From NCBI RefSeq assembly GCF_014356525.2, contig NC_052514.1:6041943-6105942 (forward strand): 64,000 nt of DNA. The letters are read 5' to 3'. The notes under the pieces were generated by a model. It saw only the letters and a program-made list of their open reading frames with translations. It had not been told where the DNA came from and searched no databases. This document shows positions 53,586 to 64,000 of the stretch, piece by piece; position 1 is the stretch's first letter, and each line of letters starts with the position of its first letter. Source of the DNA: Nilaparvata lugens. Lineage: Eukaryota; Arthropoda; Insecta; Hemiptera; Delphacidae. Both the position numbers and the translations under genes were made by a program.

Positions 53586-54488
53586 CTACAACCACTTCTT
53601 CTCAAAATTGTTGGGTTACCTAGGCAACTGGTGTGAGTGTCTGTATTTGAAAGAGAGCGATACGTGAATAATACGAGAAGGTGGGGTAAAATAATGGCCT
53701 CCCCCTTTTCCATCAATTCAATTCTCCTTATTCTTCCCAATTACTTTCCATCTCTCTCCTCTTCTTCTCCTCGTCTTCCACCTCTTTATTTGTCTCATTC
53801 CTCTCCTATTTTCTATGTCAACGGCTCCTTATACGGACATACACAACTAGCGCCTAGCGGTCAAATGGGAGTGATACATGGCTCCTCATACACACGTTCA
53901 CTGTTTACGTCTTGACGTCATCACTGCCAGTCACATTATTTGTCTGTCTCTCTCTCACTCTCTGGAAGTGATAACGGTATAATCTTTTCGACAACCATCT
54001 GCTTTATAACGACCATTCCTTAAAGATTCGACTCCAAAAGTTTTCCATTGATTTAGCTCGACTTGTGACAAATTTTGAAATCATGAATACATCGAATTTC
54101 CAGCTGTGACAGTATGTTGAAAAGGTTGACGACCGGGAATCCCCCGGTTTGTCAAAACCACACCCACCCCATCAACTTTTCAATAATTAGCACATATTGA
54201 CTCTTTCAGGCTGTCACCATGAGAGAAAATGAACAGTGTTGATATGTTTTCTACGCTGTGTGACGGAGGTTCAAAGTTATTAGTGTTTGATTGTTTTAAG
54301 TATTCAAAAAAATATATCTTTATCTATCACCCACATTGTCTTTGTCATTAAAACAAAATTCGGAAATGAAAAGTCAAAACATTAGAATGAGAGATTGATA
54401 CGATGTGTCTGCTAGAACCGATGTGACAGAGATTATTCATTCAAGATGACTGTATCTTAATACATGATTGTTCGTACAATCATAGAGA
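53586..54488. other. No gene recognised
   Basis: Unassigned; short CT-rich stretch at 53750-53790. No motif-bearing frame. Confidence 0.25.
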
Positions 54489-54751
54489 AACGATAGCATA
54501 GATATCCCATGGTATAGGGCGTTTATGTCGCAAGTTTTACTGTTATCCCAAGCCGATAGTTCACATAGTTCTTTCCTATGCAGCTGTGTGACGCTGGTAG
54601 TCTCTCAAATTGTGCCGTTCATACACTATTACCCCAACAAAACAGTAAAAATTGACAATAATCGACAGTAATCGGCTTTGAGATATCAGTAAAAGTTGCG
54701 ACATAAATATTCCCTATACCATGGGATATCTACTTACGCTATTGTTTCTTT
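54489..54751. mobile_element. MITE with ATATCCCATGGTATAGGG arms
   Basis: AAACGATAGCATAGATATCC at the left pairs with the inverted right end AAACAATAGCGTAAGTAGAT; arms continue through CCATGGTATAGGG, TTATGTCGCAA and CTTTTACTG. Size ~263 bp. Non-coding. Confidence 0.75.
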
Positions 54752-55567
54752 ATGGTACAATCATGGTTCTAGCCCAATCTTTCAATATCAATTATTAGAA
54801 TGTAGTTATAGGATAGAAATAATGTCTCTCATTAACTTGGCTAAAATGTTGTCATAATACAGTAGTGTTTTGATTGAAGCTTCCTAAGGATATTGTAGTG
54901 AATTCGAATTTCGCTCCTTCAGTCGGGGAACGTAATGTCGGCTGCTGGTGAGAGCGGAATGGCGTCACTCGTGATGACGTCACGGACGTTCACTTTGTCA
55001 CGTTCAATCTGTGAGTGACCAAACACATTCTGACCGCTGGCGCAAGTTGTAGATTCCCCCTCATACTTTCCTTTCTTCTTATTCTTCTCTGCCTCTTACT
55101 TCTTCTCCTCCTTCTTCTCTTTAATATTCTTCTTCTACCCAAGGAGAGTTGGAATCTTCTTGTTCCATTCTCCAGCTACTACACAATTCACTACTTTTGT
55201 ATTGTTCACTTGCTCAGGCCTTTTTATTGGTCTGCAAAGGCATTTCATGGCATTTTACTATACGAAAGGGGTTGAAATGTGAATAGAATATTTGAGAAGA
55301 ACGTGTGTGGAAGAGGAAATGAGAGGATACAAGTTGTAGAAAAAGGAGAGAATGAGGGGAGAAGAAATACAAACAAACTGTCCAGTACTTCAACTTTTCG
55401 TCATTTGTTTTCAATACCCAGAGGTATCAAAACATTTTCAACTATATAACACATAATAAGCACAAGTTTAAAGGATTTGATTGTATGGCATAATATGTTG
55501 TAGTATTTCTCCATAATTGAAAAAATATTTATATTGATATAAATATATTCCATAATTGACGTTGATA
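54752..55567. other. No gene recognised
   Basis: Contains GTGATGACGTCACGGACG (54970-), a CRE-like palindrome TGACGTCA that may be chance, and a pyrimidine-rich patch (55060-55135). Confidence 0.3.
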
Positions 55568-56458
55568 TTGGCCTATATGAATAAAACCAGAGCAAATGCT
55601 CATGAGCAAGAGCATGGAGCATAAGGTTTTGCTCATGAGCAAAAGCTAGAAGCAAAATCATTTGCTCATTTTTATATGAATAAGCTTCACCTTATACTCT
55701 TACCTTATGCTCCTGAACTCTGGAGCAAATGAATGCTCACGTATTTTAAAGATTTTTCATCAGCTGATTCGCTTTTGTAGCCTTACTTTGTTTTTATAGC
55801 TCACGAAAGCGCTAAATATGCAAGTAGGGTGCACCGCTTGTGTTTGCGTCGTCTGTTCTGTTTTCTATTTATGAATAGAGTTTTAGTTTAGTCGAGTTTA
55901 GAATTTTGAAATAATAGCGTGAAAAAATGTCATCTTTATAATAATCTTCAGCATATTCTCATAACATCAATAGCCTTCTTATAATTGTCTACACTCTCAT
56001 CTTCTTAAATGCCTATTTCCTATTTTGTGATGGCTATCTTTATAACAGGTATCTTTATAACAGCTATCTTTTGTATTTATACTTTTGTAGGGATAATGGT
56101 GATATATATCATGATTGAATCTAAAAAGAGTTTTAAAGTTCTCAACTATTGGTAGTATCTGGTATAGTTTCCTCTTCCTCATACGAACTAGTTGAGCCAT
56201 TTCACTATGAACAAAAGGTGATAAGCTGCTCTAGACTAGACTCACCTTTTTTGAAGCATTCGCTTCAAAAGTTGAGCAAATGCTCTAGTTTATTCATACA
56301 ATTTTGAGCAAAAGCTCATACTTTTGAGCAAATGCTCAAACTATTTTTTTGATGAGCAAGAGAAAAAGGTTCTGCTCACGTTTATTCATAGAAAATGAAG
56401 CAAATGCTCCATATTTTAGAAGCATAAGCAAATGCTCAACTTTATTTATATGGCCCAT
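55568..56458. mobile_element. DNA element dense in GAGCAAATGCTC palindromes
   Basis: Ends GGCCTATATGAATAAAACC and, inverted, GGGCCATATAAATAAAGTT. The palindrome GAGCAAATGCTC or half-sites (GAGCAAAAGCTC, GAGCATTTGC) recur >10 times within ~150 bp of both ends, as transposase-binding subterminal repeats do. The interior has a 67-codon minus frame (56200-55997) with no recognised motif. Superfamily unknown. Confidence 0.75.
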
Positions 56459-56506
56459 CGTTAATACCACTCTTATTTATTCGAAAATAAATTTACATTA
56501 CAGAAC

Positions 56507-56620
56507 CAGGTTTCATGGTAACACCTACCACATCTTCAGCTGAACTAATGTGTAATGTAATCTAATCTAATGAACACATTAGTTCAGCTGAAGACGTGGT
56601 AGGTGTTACCATGAAACCTG
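56507..56620. repeat. Near-perfect hairpin, 47-bp arms
   Basis: CAGGTTTCATGGTAACACC pairs with the inverted right arm ending 56620; one mismatch seen. Loop ~20 bp contains TCTAATCTAATG. Confidence 0.9.
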
Positions 56621-56879
56621 ATTAATTTTAGAACAAATATGGTGATCAACAACATCAACAGAATATAAGGAGAAAGAGAGTATGTGATTAAGTGGGAAAA
56701 ACAATTAGACAACAATGAGACACTGATGAAACGAATTAAAATTATCTGACAGACTCTATCAAGAAAGATGGAGAAGAGAAATGGGGGATAAATGAAGAAT
56801 AGAATGAGAGAAAGAAGGAAAATAAGAGGAGTGACAAAGGAGTTGGAGAAGACAGAGGAAAAGAACAAAATAGATAGAG

Positions 56880-57530
56880 GATCACGCAGTAACGCAAGAA
56901 AAAATAGGTAGGAGAAGAATATAATCAAATGAAAAGGTGGTTCAATGAAGAAGGATCGAGAAGTACAATAAATAGTGTCCAAGGGAATAACAAATATCAG
57001 GAAGAAAGAAAGAAGATAAAAATTAATATTAGATAACAAATAGTGATCCAAAGAAGGAGTGAAAGTACAAATTGGAAGAGAAGAATAACGGTTTCGTAAG
57101 CTAGAGATGAAGAACCAAGAGAAATTTAGTAGGGTATCATATCATAATATCAGAGAAAAGCAAGGATCACGCAATAATGCAAGAAAAAATAGGTAGAAGA
57201 ATATAATAGAATGAAACAGTGGTTCAATGAAGAAGGATGGAGAAGTACAATAAATAGTGTCCAAGGGGATAACGAATAGTAGGGAGAAAGAAAGAAGATG
57301 AAAATTAATATTAGATATCAAATAGTGTTCAATGAAGAAGGATGGAGAAGTACAATAAATAGTGTCCAAGGGGATAACGAATAGTAGGGAGAAAGAAAGA
57401 AGATGAAAATTAATATTAGATATCAAATAGTGTTCCAATGAAGAAGGAGTGGAAGTACAATTGGGAGAGAAGAATAACGGTTTCGTAAGCTAAAGAGGAA
57501 GAACCGAGAGAAATTTAGTAGGGTGCAGAG
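56880..57530. repeat. Nested tandem duplication (285 bp and ~103 bp)
   Basis: GGATCACGCAxTAAxGCAAG occurs at 56880 and 57165, giving a ~285-bp duplication. Within the second unit a block starting TTCAATGAAGAAGGATGGAG (57224) is repeated at ~57328. Purine-rich plus strand; the Phe/Ile-rich minus frames (57051-56584, 57438-57142) are shadows of repeats. Confidence 0.9.
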
Positions 57531-57820
57531 TAAATTCAGAGCCGTTTTTGTGCGAAATTGAACCGCCACGCAGTATTTTTGCTGTCTGACAACGAGCTAG
57601 GCCATAATATGGCACCGGATAGGCTTTAAAAGAGAGATAACCGAGAACCCTAGATGTAGAGCCCGGAAAAAAAACAGCTGAAAGTCACAGGGCTTTTTAA
57701 AGATGTCAGCTTCCACCTCACTATATTTATGCTTGAAATATTGTGCGTGCTGTGTTGTGACTTATCATTTTAAGAAAATTTTTCTCAACATTTTTATTAT
57801 CAGAAGTCATACTTTTCTAG
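57531..57820. other. No gene recognised
   Basis: Unassigned. Confidence 0.2.
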
Positions 57821-58050
57821 TTTTCATTGTATAACTGAGGCGTTATGATTCACTTCTGAGTTTTTAATTATAATTTTTGTTCGTTTAAGCTGCGTACACA
57901 CTAAAGCTGCGTTTACAACAAAGCGTTTAAACAAAATATCAATAACTTAATCCTTATATATTCTATTAGATTGAACGGAACTTGACAAACATATGATCAT
58001 CATGTGTATGATAAGTTATGTTCAATCTAATAGAATCTATGTTATTAACA
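57821..58050. repeat. GCTGCGTTTACA MITE with flank, copy 1
   Basis: TATAACTGAGGCGTTATGATTC and AAGCTGCGTTTACA followed by TAATCCTTATATATTCTATT. The right arm is cut short by repeat A copy 3, and the flank plus MITE repeat at 58859-59129. Confidence 0.75.
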
Positions 58051-58858
58051 TTTTTACTTTCCTTGCCCTATAGGTAAGGAAAGTATTGCTTTCCGAAAAA
58101 AATTAATGTACCCCAATTTCTGAATTTCTATACGTTTTAAGGTCCCCTGAGTCCAAAAAAGAGGCTTTTGGGTATTGGTATGTATGTGTGTGTGTATATG
58201 AGTGTATGTGCGTCTGTGTACACGATATCTCATCTCCCAATAAACGGAATGACTTGAAATTTTTAACTTAGGGTCCTTACACTATAAGGATCCGACACGA
58301 ATAATTTCGATCAAATACAATTCAAGATGGCGGCTAAAATGACGAAAATGTTGTCAAAAGCAGAGTTTTTCGCGATTTTCTCGAAAATGGCTCTAACGAT
58401 TTTGATCAAATCCAATAGTCATTGTTAAGCTCTATCAACTGCCACAAGTCCCATATCAGTAAAAATTTCAGGAACTCCGCCCCATCTATGCAAAGTTTGA
58501 TTTCAGATTCACGATTATCAGGCTTCAGATACAATTTAAACAAGAAATTCCAAGGAAAAGATTGAGCATGAAAATCTCTACAATTAACCTTCAGTAATAT
58601 TTTCACCTAAAATCGAAAATAAGCTCGATGTTCGAGAAAATGTAGTTATCCAATTGCAAACCGTTGGCAACTGTTGATTCTATTGAATTATCCACTATGG
58701 AGAGATAGCAGACCTCATATGTCTCCAGCGTTATTGTCCTGTCACCAGCTGGCTCAGATCTCATCAAGTAGACTCGTGATGCGCGTGTACACTAGCGTCA
58801 GGTGATCAATTTTTATAACGGCAAGGAAAGTTGTGTGAGTGCCCACACCAGATTTTTA
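58051..58858 (+). mobile_element. Dispersed repeat A, copy 3
   Basis: Colinear with copies 1 and 2, with only a few TG units (58186-58197). Sits between two copies of the same ~220-bp flank. Confidence 0.8.
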
Positions 58859-59129
58859 TTGTATAACTGATGCGTTATGATTCACTTCTGAGTTTGTAAT
58901 TATCATTTTTGTTCGTTTAAGCTACGTACACACTAGAGCTGCGTTTACACCAAAGTTATTAACAAAATGTTAATAACTTAATCCTTATAGATTCTATTAG
59001 ATTGAACGGAACTTGACAAACACATAATGATCATCATGTGTATGATAAGTTATGTTCAATGTGATAGAATCTATAAGGATTAAGTTATTAACATTTTGTT
59101 AATCACTTTTTTGTAAACGCAGCTTTAAG
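58859..59129. mobile_element. GCTGCGTTTACA MITE with flank, copy 2
   Basis: MITE part 58936-59129: left GAGCTGCGTTTACACCAAAG, right inverted AAAGCTGCGTTTACAAAAAA; arms share AACAAAATGTTAATAACTTA. Centre has the palindromic ATGATCATCATGTGTATGAT. Confidence 0.8.
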
Positions 59130-59339
59130 GATCACGGACACGTGCATTTTGCATTATTGTGTAATCAACACAATAACAAAATCATCAATTAATGAAAGTG
59201 TACCAATTTCATTATTCAGATTAGATCCTGATTGTTGGGCTGTATCATTTACGATATTGAAATTATCAAGTAGATATTTGATATTTATCAAATTTATACA
59301 TCTTACATTACCAGGTCTGACAAGACCTATTGCAAACAC

Positions 59340-59545
59340 TATTAAAGCTTCTTTTTCACCAAAGTTATTGACAAGATGTTTTATATTTTTCCTTCCTTGA
59401 AGATTCTAAGATTAGTTTAAACGTAGTTCGACAAACACATATACACATCATGTGTATGATGAATTATGTTCAATCTAATAGAATCTATATGGACGAAAAA
59501 TAAACATTTTGTTAATACCTTTGGAGTAAACGCATCCTAACACTA
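59340..59545. mobile_element. GCTGCGTTTACA MITE, decayed copy 3
   Basis: CACCAAAGTTATTGACAAG and ACATTTTGTTAATACCTTTG keep the ends, and the ACATCATGTGTATGAT centre is conserved; outer bases are diverged. Confidence 0.65.
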
Positions 59546-60267
59546 TCATGGCAGATTCAGATTATCAAATTGACGTTCCATTTCTCTGAAACAAATTACA
59601 ATTGATCATTCAGAACTAGAATTAACAGTTAATATTACATCGGATATACCGGTACCAGTTACCCTCTATAGAGGGCAGTGACAAGGCAGAGAATCGGCAA
59701 CGCTCTTCTCCTATCTCTCTCTACTGTCATTGTAACGTAGACACCACTATCCTTATTTCAAAAGCCTTGAAGCTTTAAGGCTCAATAAAGCTTTAAACCT
59801 TGAATTGCTCCGGATTTCATTCATCGTTCAACTAGACTCACGTTATCAAAAGTATGACATACTTGTCAGTTACTTTACTAATAAATGTCATCAATGTACT
59901 ACTCCAACATGCTCTTGAATGACTGACCTGAACACAATATTGCAGTAATTAGTAAATTGCCTCAGCAATACAATATGAGAGACAATTGATTGTTTCAAAG
60001 TATATCAATGACAGCAAGATAATTTGGTCGATGTGATATGATGAATTTGACCTTCCTATGTTCGTTCATCAACCTTCATTTCACCAATATATACTGTGGT
60101 AGGTTCGTTTTGAGAATAAAAATTACCGTTTCTGAAACTAGTTTACTTTAGTTATTTGTGCAACTAGTGCGCAAAGTGACAGTTTGCTGCACAGAAAGAA
60201 ACGTTTACGCACGAGCAGTAGGCGAGGGTGGAATGGTTTCTTGAGTGCAGCAGAGGAACTTTGCGCA
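59546..60267. other. Mostly unassigned; one short dispersed repeat
   Basis: 59660-59760 matches 12065-12200. A CTTTAAGGCT-type local repeat is at 59768-59800. No gene seen. Confidence 0.35.
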
Positions 60268-60306
60268 CGTATTGTTATTGTTATTGTTATTGTTATTGTT
60301 ATTGTC
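60268..60306. repeat. (TATTGT)n microsatellite
   Basis: About six TATTGT units. Confidence 0.9.
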
Positions 60307-60402
60307 ATTTGTTACGTGAAGCCACAAATCTTAGCAGAGTTCAAGTGGCATGTAACATGTCATGAACATTTTTCTATGCAAAGTGTATGCATCTGTATCA
60401 AC

Positions 60403-60768
60403 TCAAAGTGTGAAGGCACCACAACATTCCTCCATAGTATAGGGACACGCTTCCACAAGTACATTAGTAATTGAAGACAAGAAAAGCCTATGACTACCAC
60501 ATAACCGTATTCTTTCAGGTAGACAATTGAAGAGCTTGAGTCCCGAATAATATGGTCCTTTTTCCAAAAGTGTCAGTCTGTGAGCGGGGTACTGATATAC
60601 AGCTGAACTCTCTGCTCTTGTGCTATAGCCATGGCAAACTACATTTCCTTCAAATCTCTCTGAATTTCTGAAGACAAAATTTACAGTTTCAAGGAAGTGC
60701 AATGCTGGGACCGTGAGAAACCTGTATTTTCTAAAAAATATTTCACGACTTTTCCCTACAGTTAACAT
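60403..60768 (-). pseudogene. C-terminal fragment of a non-LTR reverse transcriptase
   Basis: 121-codon frame resembling the tail after the RT domain of non-LTR ORF2 proteins: LTVPALHFLETVNFVFRN, the TRAES..PAHRLTLLEKGPYYSGLKLFN region, and LPERIRLCGS. These segments align by eye with the C-terminal HRL..Y.G.KL.N.LP pattern common in insect elements. No FADD or upstream RT blocks remain, so it is a 5'-truncated insertion. Its plus-strand downstream side (60183-60402) would be the 3' UTR. Confidence 0.65.
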
Positions 60769-61697
60769 TGAATATGAAAAGTGGTTGATTATGGGTAAAA
60801 TGATGGCTGAAATCCATCAAATGTATGTCTGTATAATTTTGTTATTGGTAATAACTTTAATTTATTCTAAACTTGATAATCCAATTGAAAATTGATAATT
60901 GATGATTTATTCGAATTTGAAAATTTCAATAATTTTGAGTAAATCTCAGTTTCGAAATAATTTTTCAACCAATCAACTTATGAATGAAAAAATATTATTT
61001 GAAATAATGAATAATTAATAATATTCAGAATGTATAAATTAATAAGTTCTCATTTTTATTCATTTGAAAATCAGAAAAAATTAAGATAGAACAAATTCGC
61101 ATTCAAAATACACGCCAACAATGTCAACAGCTAATTGGGATGGCTGCAAGATAATACGCAAAGTATTAGGAGTACGCAAAGTAATACTTTGTGCACCAGT
61201 GTGGAAAAGAGATTCTTTGCGTTCTGTAATCAGTGCAGGAATGGTCACTTTTCAAGGTAACTGTAGGGAAAATCTATTTACAGTTGACCATCACGAGAAA
61301 GTGATTGATCTGAGGAATGAGTGGCGTTCATGACTCACTTACTATTGGCAAAACTTTCGACCAATCAGCAGAGAGTAGGCGGAGCTTGTTGTCTTGCTGT
61401 ACATCATCAAGAACCCGCTACCATCTAGTGGCTTAATTTGAAACTACGTCTATTATCAAATCAAGTTTTATTCAATGACATCACTTACATAACAAATTCC
61501 GTTACACAAATGATATTACAGACCATTGAATACAATACTGTTTGCTTAAGATATTATGCAAAGAAGTATATGTGCGGTCCTGTCAGTTAGATACATTGTC
61601 TTTAAAAATAAATTCTACTATGGAAAAGCTCGATTTCTCAACAGGGAAACTCCTCATCAGCTTCCTATCTAATATATCTTCAAGCTCCAGCAAATAT
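60769..61697. other. No gene recognised
   Basis: Unassigned. A 70-codon frame (61121-61333) lacks motifs. 61450-61475 (TCAAATCAAGTTTTATTCA) looks like the tail of a minus-strand retroelement. Confidence 0.3.
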
Positions 61698-61698
61698 C

Positions 61699-62076
61699 AC
61701 TAAAGTGCGAGATAAATTACTTTTAACACAGCTCTTTCTCGAAGACGGAGAGGTCCGATGCTCTATCCTCCACTAATCACTCCCACTACCTAGCAGCATT
61801 CTCCTTCTTTTGTGTCTGAGTGAGAGAGCTTTGTAACACGATGCGGCAACACTCCCCTCCAAACTATTGCTGGCAATGTTCCAAGTAGTGTACTGGTCAG
61901 CAGGTATATTGGTTTGTGTATGTTACAGAGATGTTTTCATCACAAGAACATGAAGCAAAATGACACGGCGCATCCAATTGTGCACAGGATGTCCCTCTGT
62001 GTCCACGCTACAAACTGTGGAGGGAGAAATGAGTTTCTCCTCTTCATGTTAAAAGTAATTTATCTCGCACTTTAGT
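61699..62076. mobile_element. MITE with ACTAAAGTGCGAGATAAATT ends
   Basis: ~30-bp near-perfect TIRs; AGATAAATTACTTTTAACA is shared by both. ~378 bp, GC-richer interior with no frame of note. Confidence 0.85.
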
Positions 62077-62378
62077 TCATTATTGTAGACTGTATGTGAG
62101 ATAACCCAGGGCTGGTGGAACATCTAGATATGTCTCGTAATACTATGAAGCATATACGAGTATTTCCATAATATGGCTTTTCCATGTCAGCAACCTATCA
62201 TGTACACTGGTTGTCTATCTATAGTGAATTCTCCTCGAAATATCAGTAATTCTCCAGAATAACTTCAAAGCTTCCCATATAACCAATTCTGACAGTTTGA
62301 AATGTATTGCTCCATTATATTGATTGTAATAGATATAGAACATACCAAGTTACATGGTTTGATATCGAAGGCGATAAG
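62077..62378. other. No gene recognised
   Basis: Unassigned. Confidence 0.2.
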
Positions 62379-62450
62379 TTCTATACCTATAACCTATTAT
62401 CTATACCTTTATACTCTAATACCTATACCCTACACCCTATTATTCTAAGG
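62379..62450. repeat. Degenerate (CTATAC)n repeat
   Basis: CTATACCTATAACC, CTATACCTTTATAC, CCTATACCCTACACCC: imperfect hexamers over ~70 bp. Confidence 0.7.
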
Positions 62451-62899
62451 CATTCTATCCAACTTGGATTACAAATCCTCATAATGATTGAAACTGCACC
62501 CGTCATGTGGAGACATCTATCGGCAACAACGGAAACTAGCTCTGCTATTCCCCTTCACTGGATTACGTTGAGATGTATCTATTGTAAGATTCTATTGTGT
62601 GTGCCTATTGTAACATCCTTTAGGTAAGTTAGGTACGTGTGTGGTATGTCGTAGCAGTATACATTCATTCCATTTCAGTTGATATCTCTATCTTGGAATT
62701 TGGTACAAGGGAACATTGATACGGTTATCACTTCCCTTGAAATAATTACAAGATTGAAGTGATATTCAGTGTTTACGAGTTTGTGTTTCTTGAATAGTTC
62801 CAAATTTCTTAAATAACTCAATATTATTCGTTAAAAGTGGTAATTGAGTGGAATATTTCTAATTAATTTATCAATTTGAGCCATCTAAATTCAAAATTT
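62451..62899. other. No gene recognised
   Basis: Unassigned; small frames only. Confidence 0.2.
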
Positions 62900-63245
62900 A
62901 TAGTTAGTAGTTGTCTATTTATAATAGTGAGTAGGTTTTTGATTTTGTATTCATTTTTTTAAATAAGTGCGATATTTCTTAAGTTTATAATTTATTGTGA
63001 TACATTCTGTAATTTATTTAGAGTATAAAATGAACCTTCAAAATTCAAAATTTTAAATCATCATTCTTGGACCGAAAATCAAGTGACGAAGCAGTGTGTG
63101 ATTACAGTCATAACCTTATCTTTTGGACAACATTAACTTTTTATCAAAATTTTTGGAGAGAGATAGTACAGCTCAGCCTAGTTTTTCCTCTAATGTCATA
63201 ATTGTATTATGATTATAGTATTTTATACAATACAATAAAAAAAAT
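62900..63245 (+). repeat. Retroelement-like 3' end, copy on plus strand
   Basis: Reverse complement of 52690-53035 with ~15-20% difference by eye; ends ATACAATACAATAAAAAAAA. Confidence 0.7.
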
Positions 63246-63449
63246 GTTTATTTTGGACCAAAATTCTATAAAAACTATACACGTGAAATTCTAACCTTAT
63301 CTTGGACTTTGTAATCTATAAATTTGGAAGAAAAATAGCACAAGGACTACCTTATTATTTTATCTTTCAATGTTATTACATTAGTGTTATCCGCATTGTA
63401 AATACATAAATAAATAAATATGGCTTTTATCAGCCTTATCACTATTGAA
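63246..63449. other. No gene recognised
   Basis: AT-rich; (AAAT)n-like end at 63408-63420. Confidence 0.2.
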
Positions 63450-63640
63450 TGAAAAAGACTCAGAAATTGTCAAAAACCACAGTTCTAAATTGATACTTAG
63501 AGAGACCTCTATACCGTTTATCAGAGATTGACAATGGTGTAATAACCGAAACCGGTCTTTCTAAGTATCAATAGATCTGTGATTTTTGACAATTTCTGAG
63601 TCTTTTTCATTCAATATGAATAATTACCACAATCTCAACT
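63450..63640. repeat. Foldback element, copy 4
   Basis: GAAAAAGACTCAGAAATTGTC on the left pairs with the inverted right end; left arm is partly eroded around CCTCTATACC. Shares GATTGACAATGGTGTAATAA with copies 1-3. Confidence 0.85.
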
Positions 63641-64000
63641 TTTCAACTACACAAAGAGCCTATCACTATTTCTATAGTAATATTATAATCGGAATTCTTC
63701 ATTCTATATTGATTCAAACAATAAGTTCATCATAAAAAATGATTGAGAGAGGATGAATAAGCTGACAATGAACAGCAATTCGAGTTCGTGGTTTCATCTT
63801 TAACTAGCAGGTAACCCGTGCTTAGCAGGGGTTGAATTGAAAACTTGACAAACTGAAAACTTGACCCACTGAAATCTTGAAGAATTTTGAATAGGCCATC
63901 CTCAATAAATAAAGGAACAATTTGCAAAATCTCAAGGTAATCAGTCCAGTAGTTCAGACTTGATGATGCGTCATAATCAATTATGTGAGCTTCCTATCCC
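63641..64000. other. Unassigned with repeat-end motif
   Basis: CAGGTAACCCGTGCTTAGCA (63811-63830) matches 42018. Otherwise AT-rich and non-coding; runs off the window. Confidence 0.35.

Noticed and set aside
54970..54990. CRE-like TGACGTCA element
   Set aside because: Single 8-bp palindrome with no promoter or gene next to it; chance match is plausible.
56584..57051. 155-codon Phe/Leu/Ser-rich minus frame, membrane-protein-like
   Set aside because: Antisense of a purine-rich tandem duplication; the same peptide blocks recur with the DNA repeats at 57142-57438.
62379..62450. Interstitial telomere repeat
   Set aside because: Insect telomere unit is TTAGG; this is a CTATAC-type degenerate repeat.

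Overview
The window reads as AT-rich, repeat-saturated nuclear DNA of an insect, most likely a hemipteran and possibly a planthopper. The basis is animal-type transposons (a Jockey-clade retrotransposon, a DUF4817-type mariner relative, hAT and PIF/Harbinger-like elements), eukaryotic tyrosine-recombinase style, long microsatellites, and MITE families whose ends (for example those starting GGGCCGGTT or GGTAGGCRCACAC) look like those of sap-sucking insects. The species guess rests on memory of repeat style and was not checked. I found no convincing exon of a conserved host gene, and nothing bacterial (no operons, Shine-Dalgarno sites or CRISPR). Nearly every protein-coding segment belongs to a mobile element.

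Layout. 1-2.4 kb: an intact tyrosine-recombinase gene (minus strand) between 17-bp inverted repeats. 2.5-3.2 kb: a 362-bp tandem duplication. 3.9-6.2 kb: polypurine/CTT tracts, a SINE-like repeat with a 73-nt tRNA-like module, and a foldback element. 6.46-8.82 kb: a mariner-superfamily transposon with ~460-bp terminal repeats and TA target duplication, sitting inside an older repeat. 9.3-15.6 kb: several copies of a ~0.9-kb repeat with a TG tract inside it, a decayed satellite, and a 1.6-kb palindrome. 15.8-23 kb: nested MITEs, then a 1.2-kb segmental duplication flanking a dead Jockey-like retrotransposon. 23-27 kb: AT-rich DNA with little recognisable. 27.8-30.3 kb: a large long-TIR element carrying a SINE, a palindrome and an hAT MITE with an 8-bp target duplication. 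31-37 kb: microsatellites, MITEs, a 750-bp polypyrimidine tract and a 75-bp tandem array open in both directions. 38.2-41.0 kb: a 2.8-kb hAT element with an 8-bp target duplication that contains another DNA element with a MADF-domain gene remnant. 42.2-47.1 kb: a nearly complete two-ORF non-LTR retrotransposon (minus). 47.8-52.3 kb: a full-length Jockey-clade element (plus) with poly(A) tail and 13-bp target duplication, inserted into a SINE. 52.7-64 kb: inverted copies of a retroelement-like 3' end, MITEs, tandem duplications and a reverse-transcriptase C-terminal fragment.

The genes do not form one pathway. They are three element classes: retrotransposons supplying gag-like nucleic-acid binding plus endonuclease/reverse transcriptase, DNA transposases, and a tyrosine recombinase. 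The insertion nesting gives relative ages. Examples are Jockey into SINE, mariner into a dispersed repeat, a MITE into a mariner terminal repeat, hAT into a long-TIR element, and a MADF element inside hAT. Several retrotransposon frames differ from intact by single-base indels, some in A/T runs, so either very recent decay or consensus errors should be considered. All alignments were made by eye, so repeat boundaries are accurate to a few bases only where target duplications are quoted.
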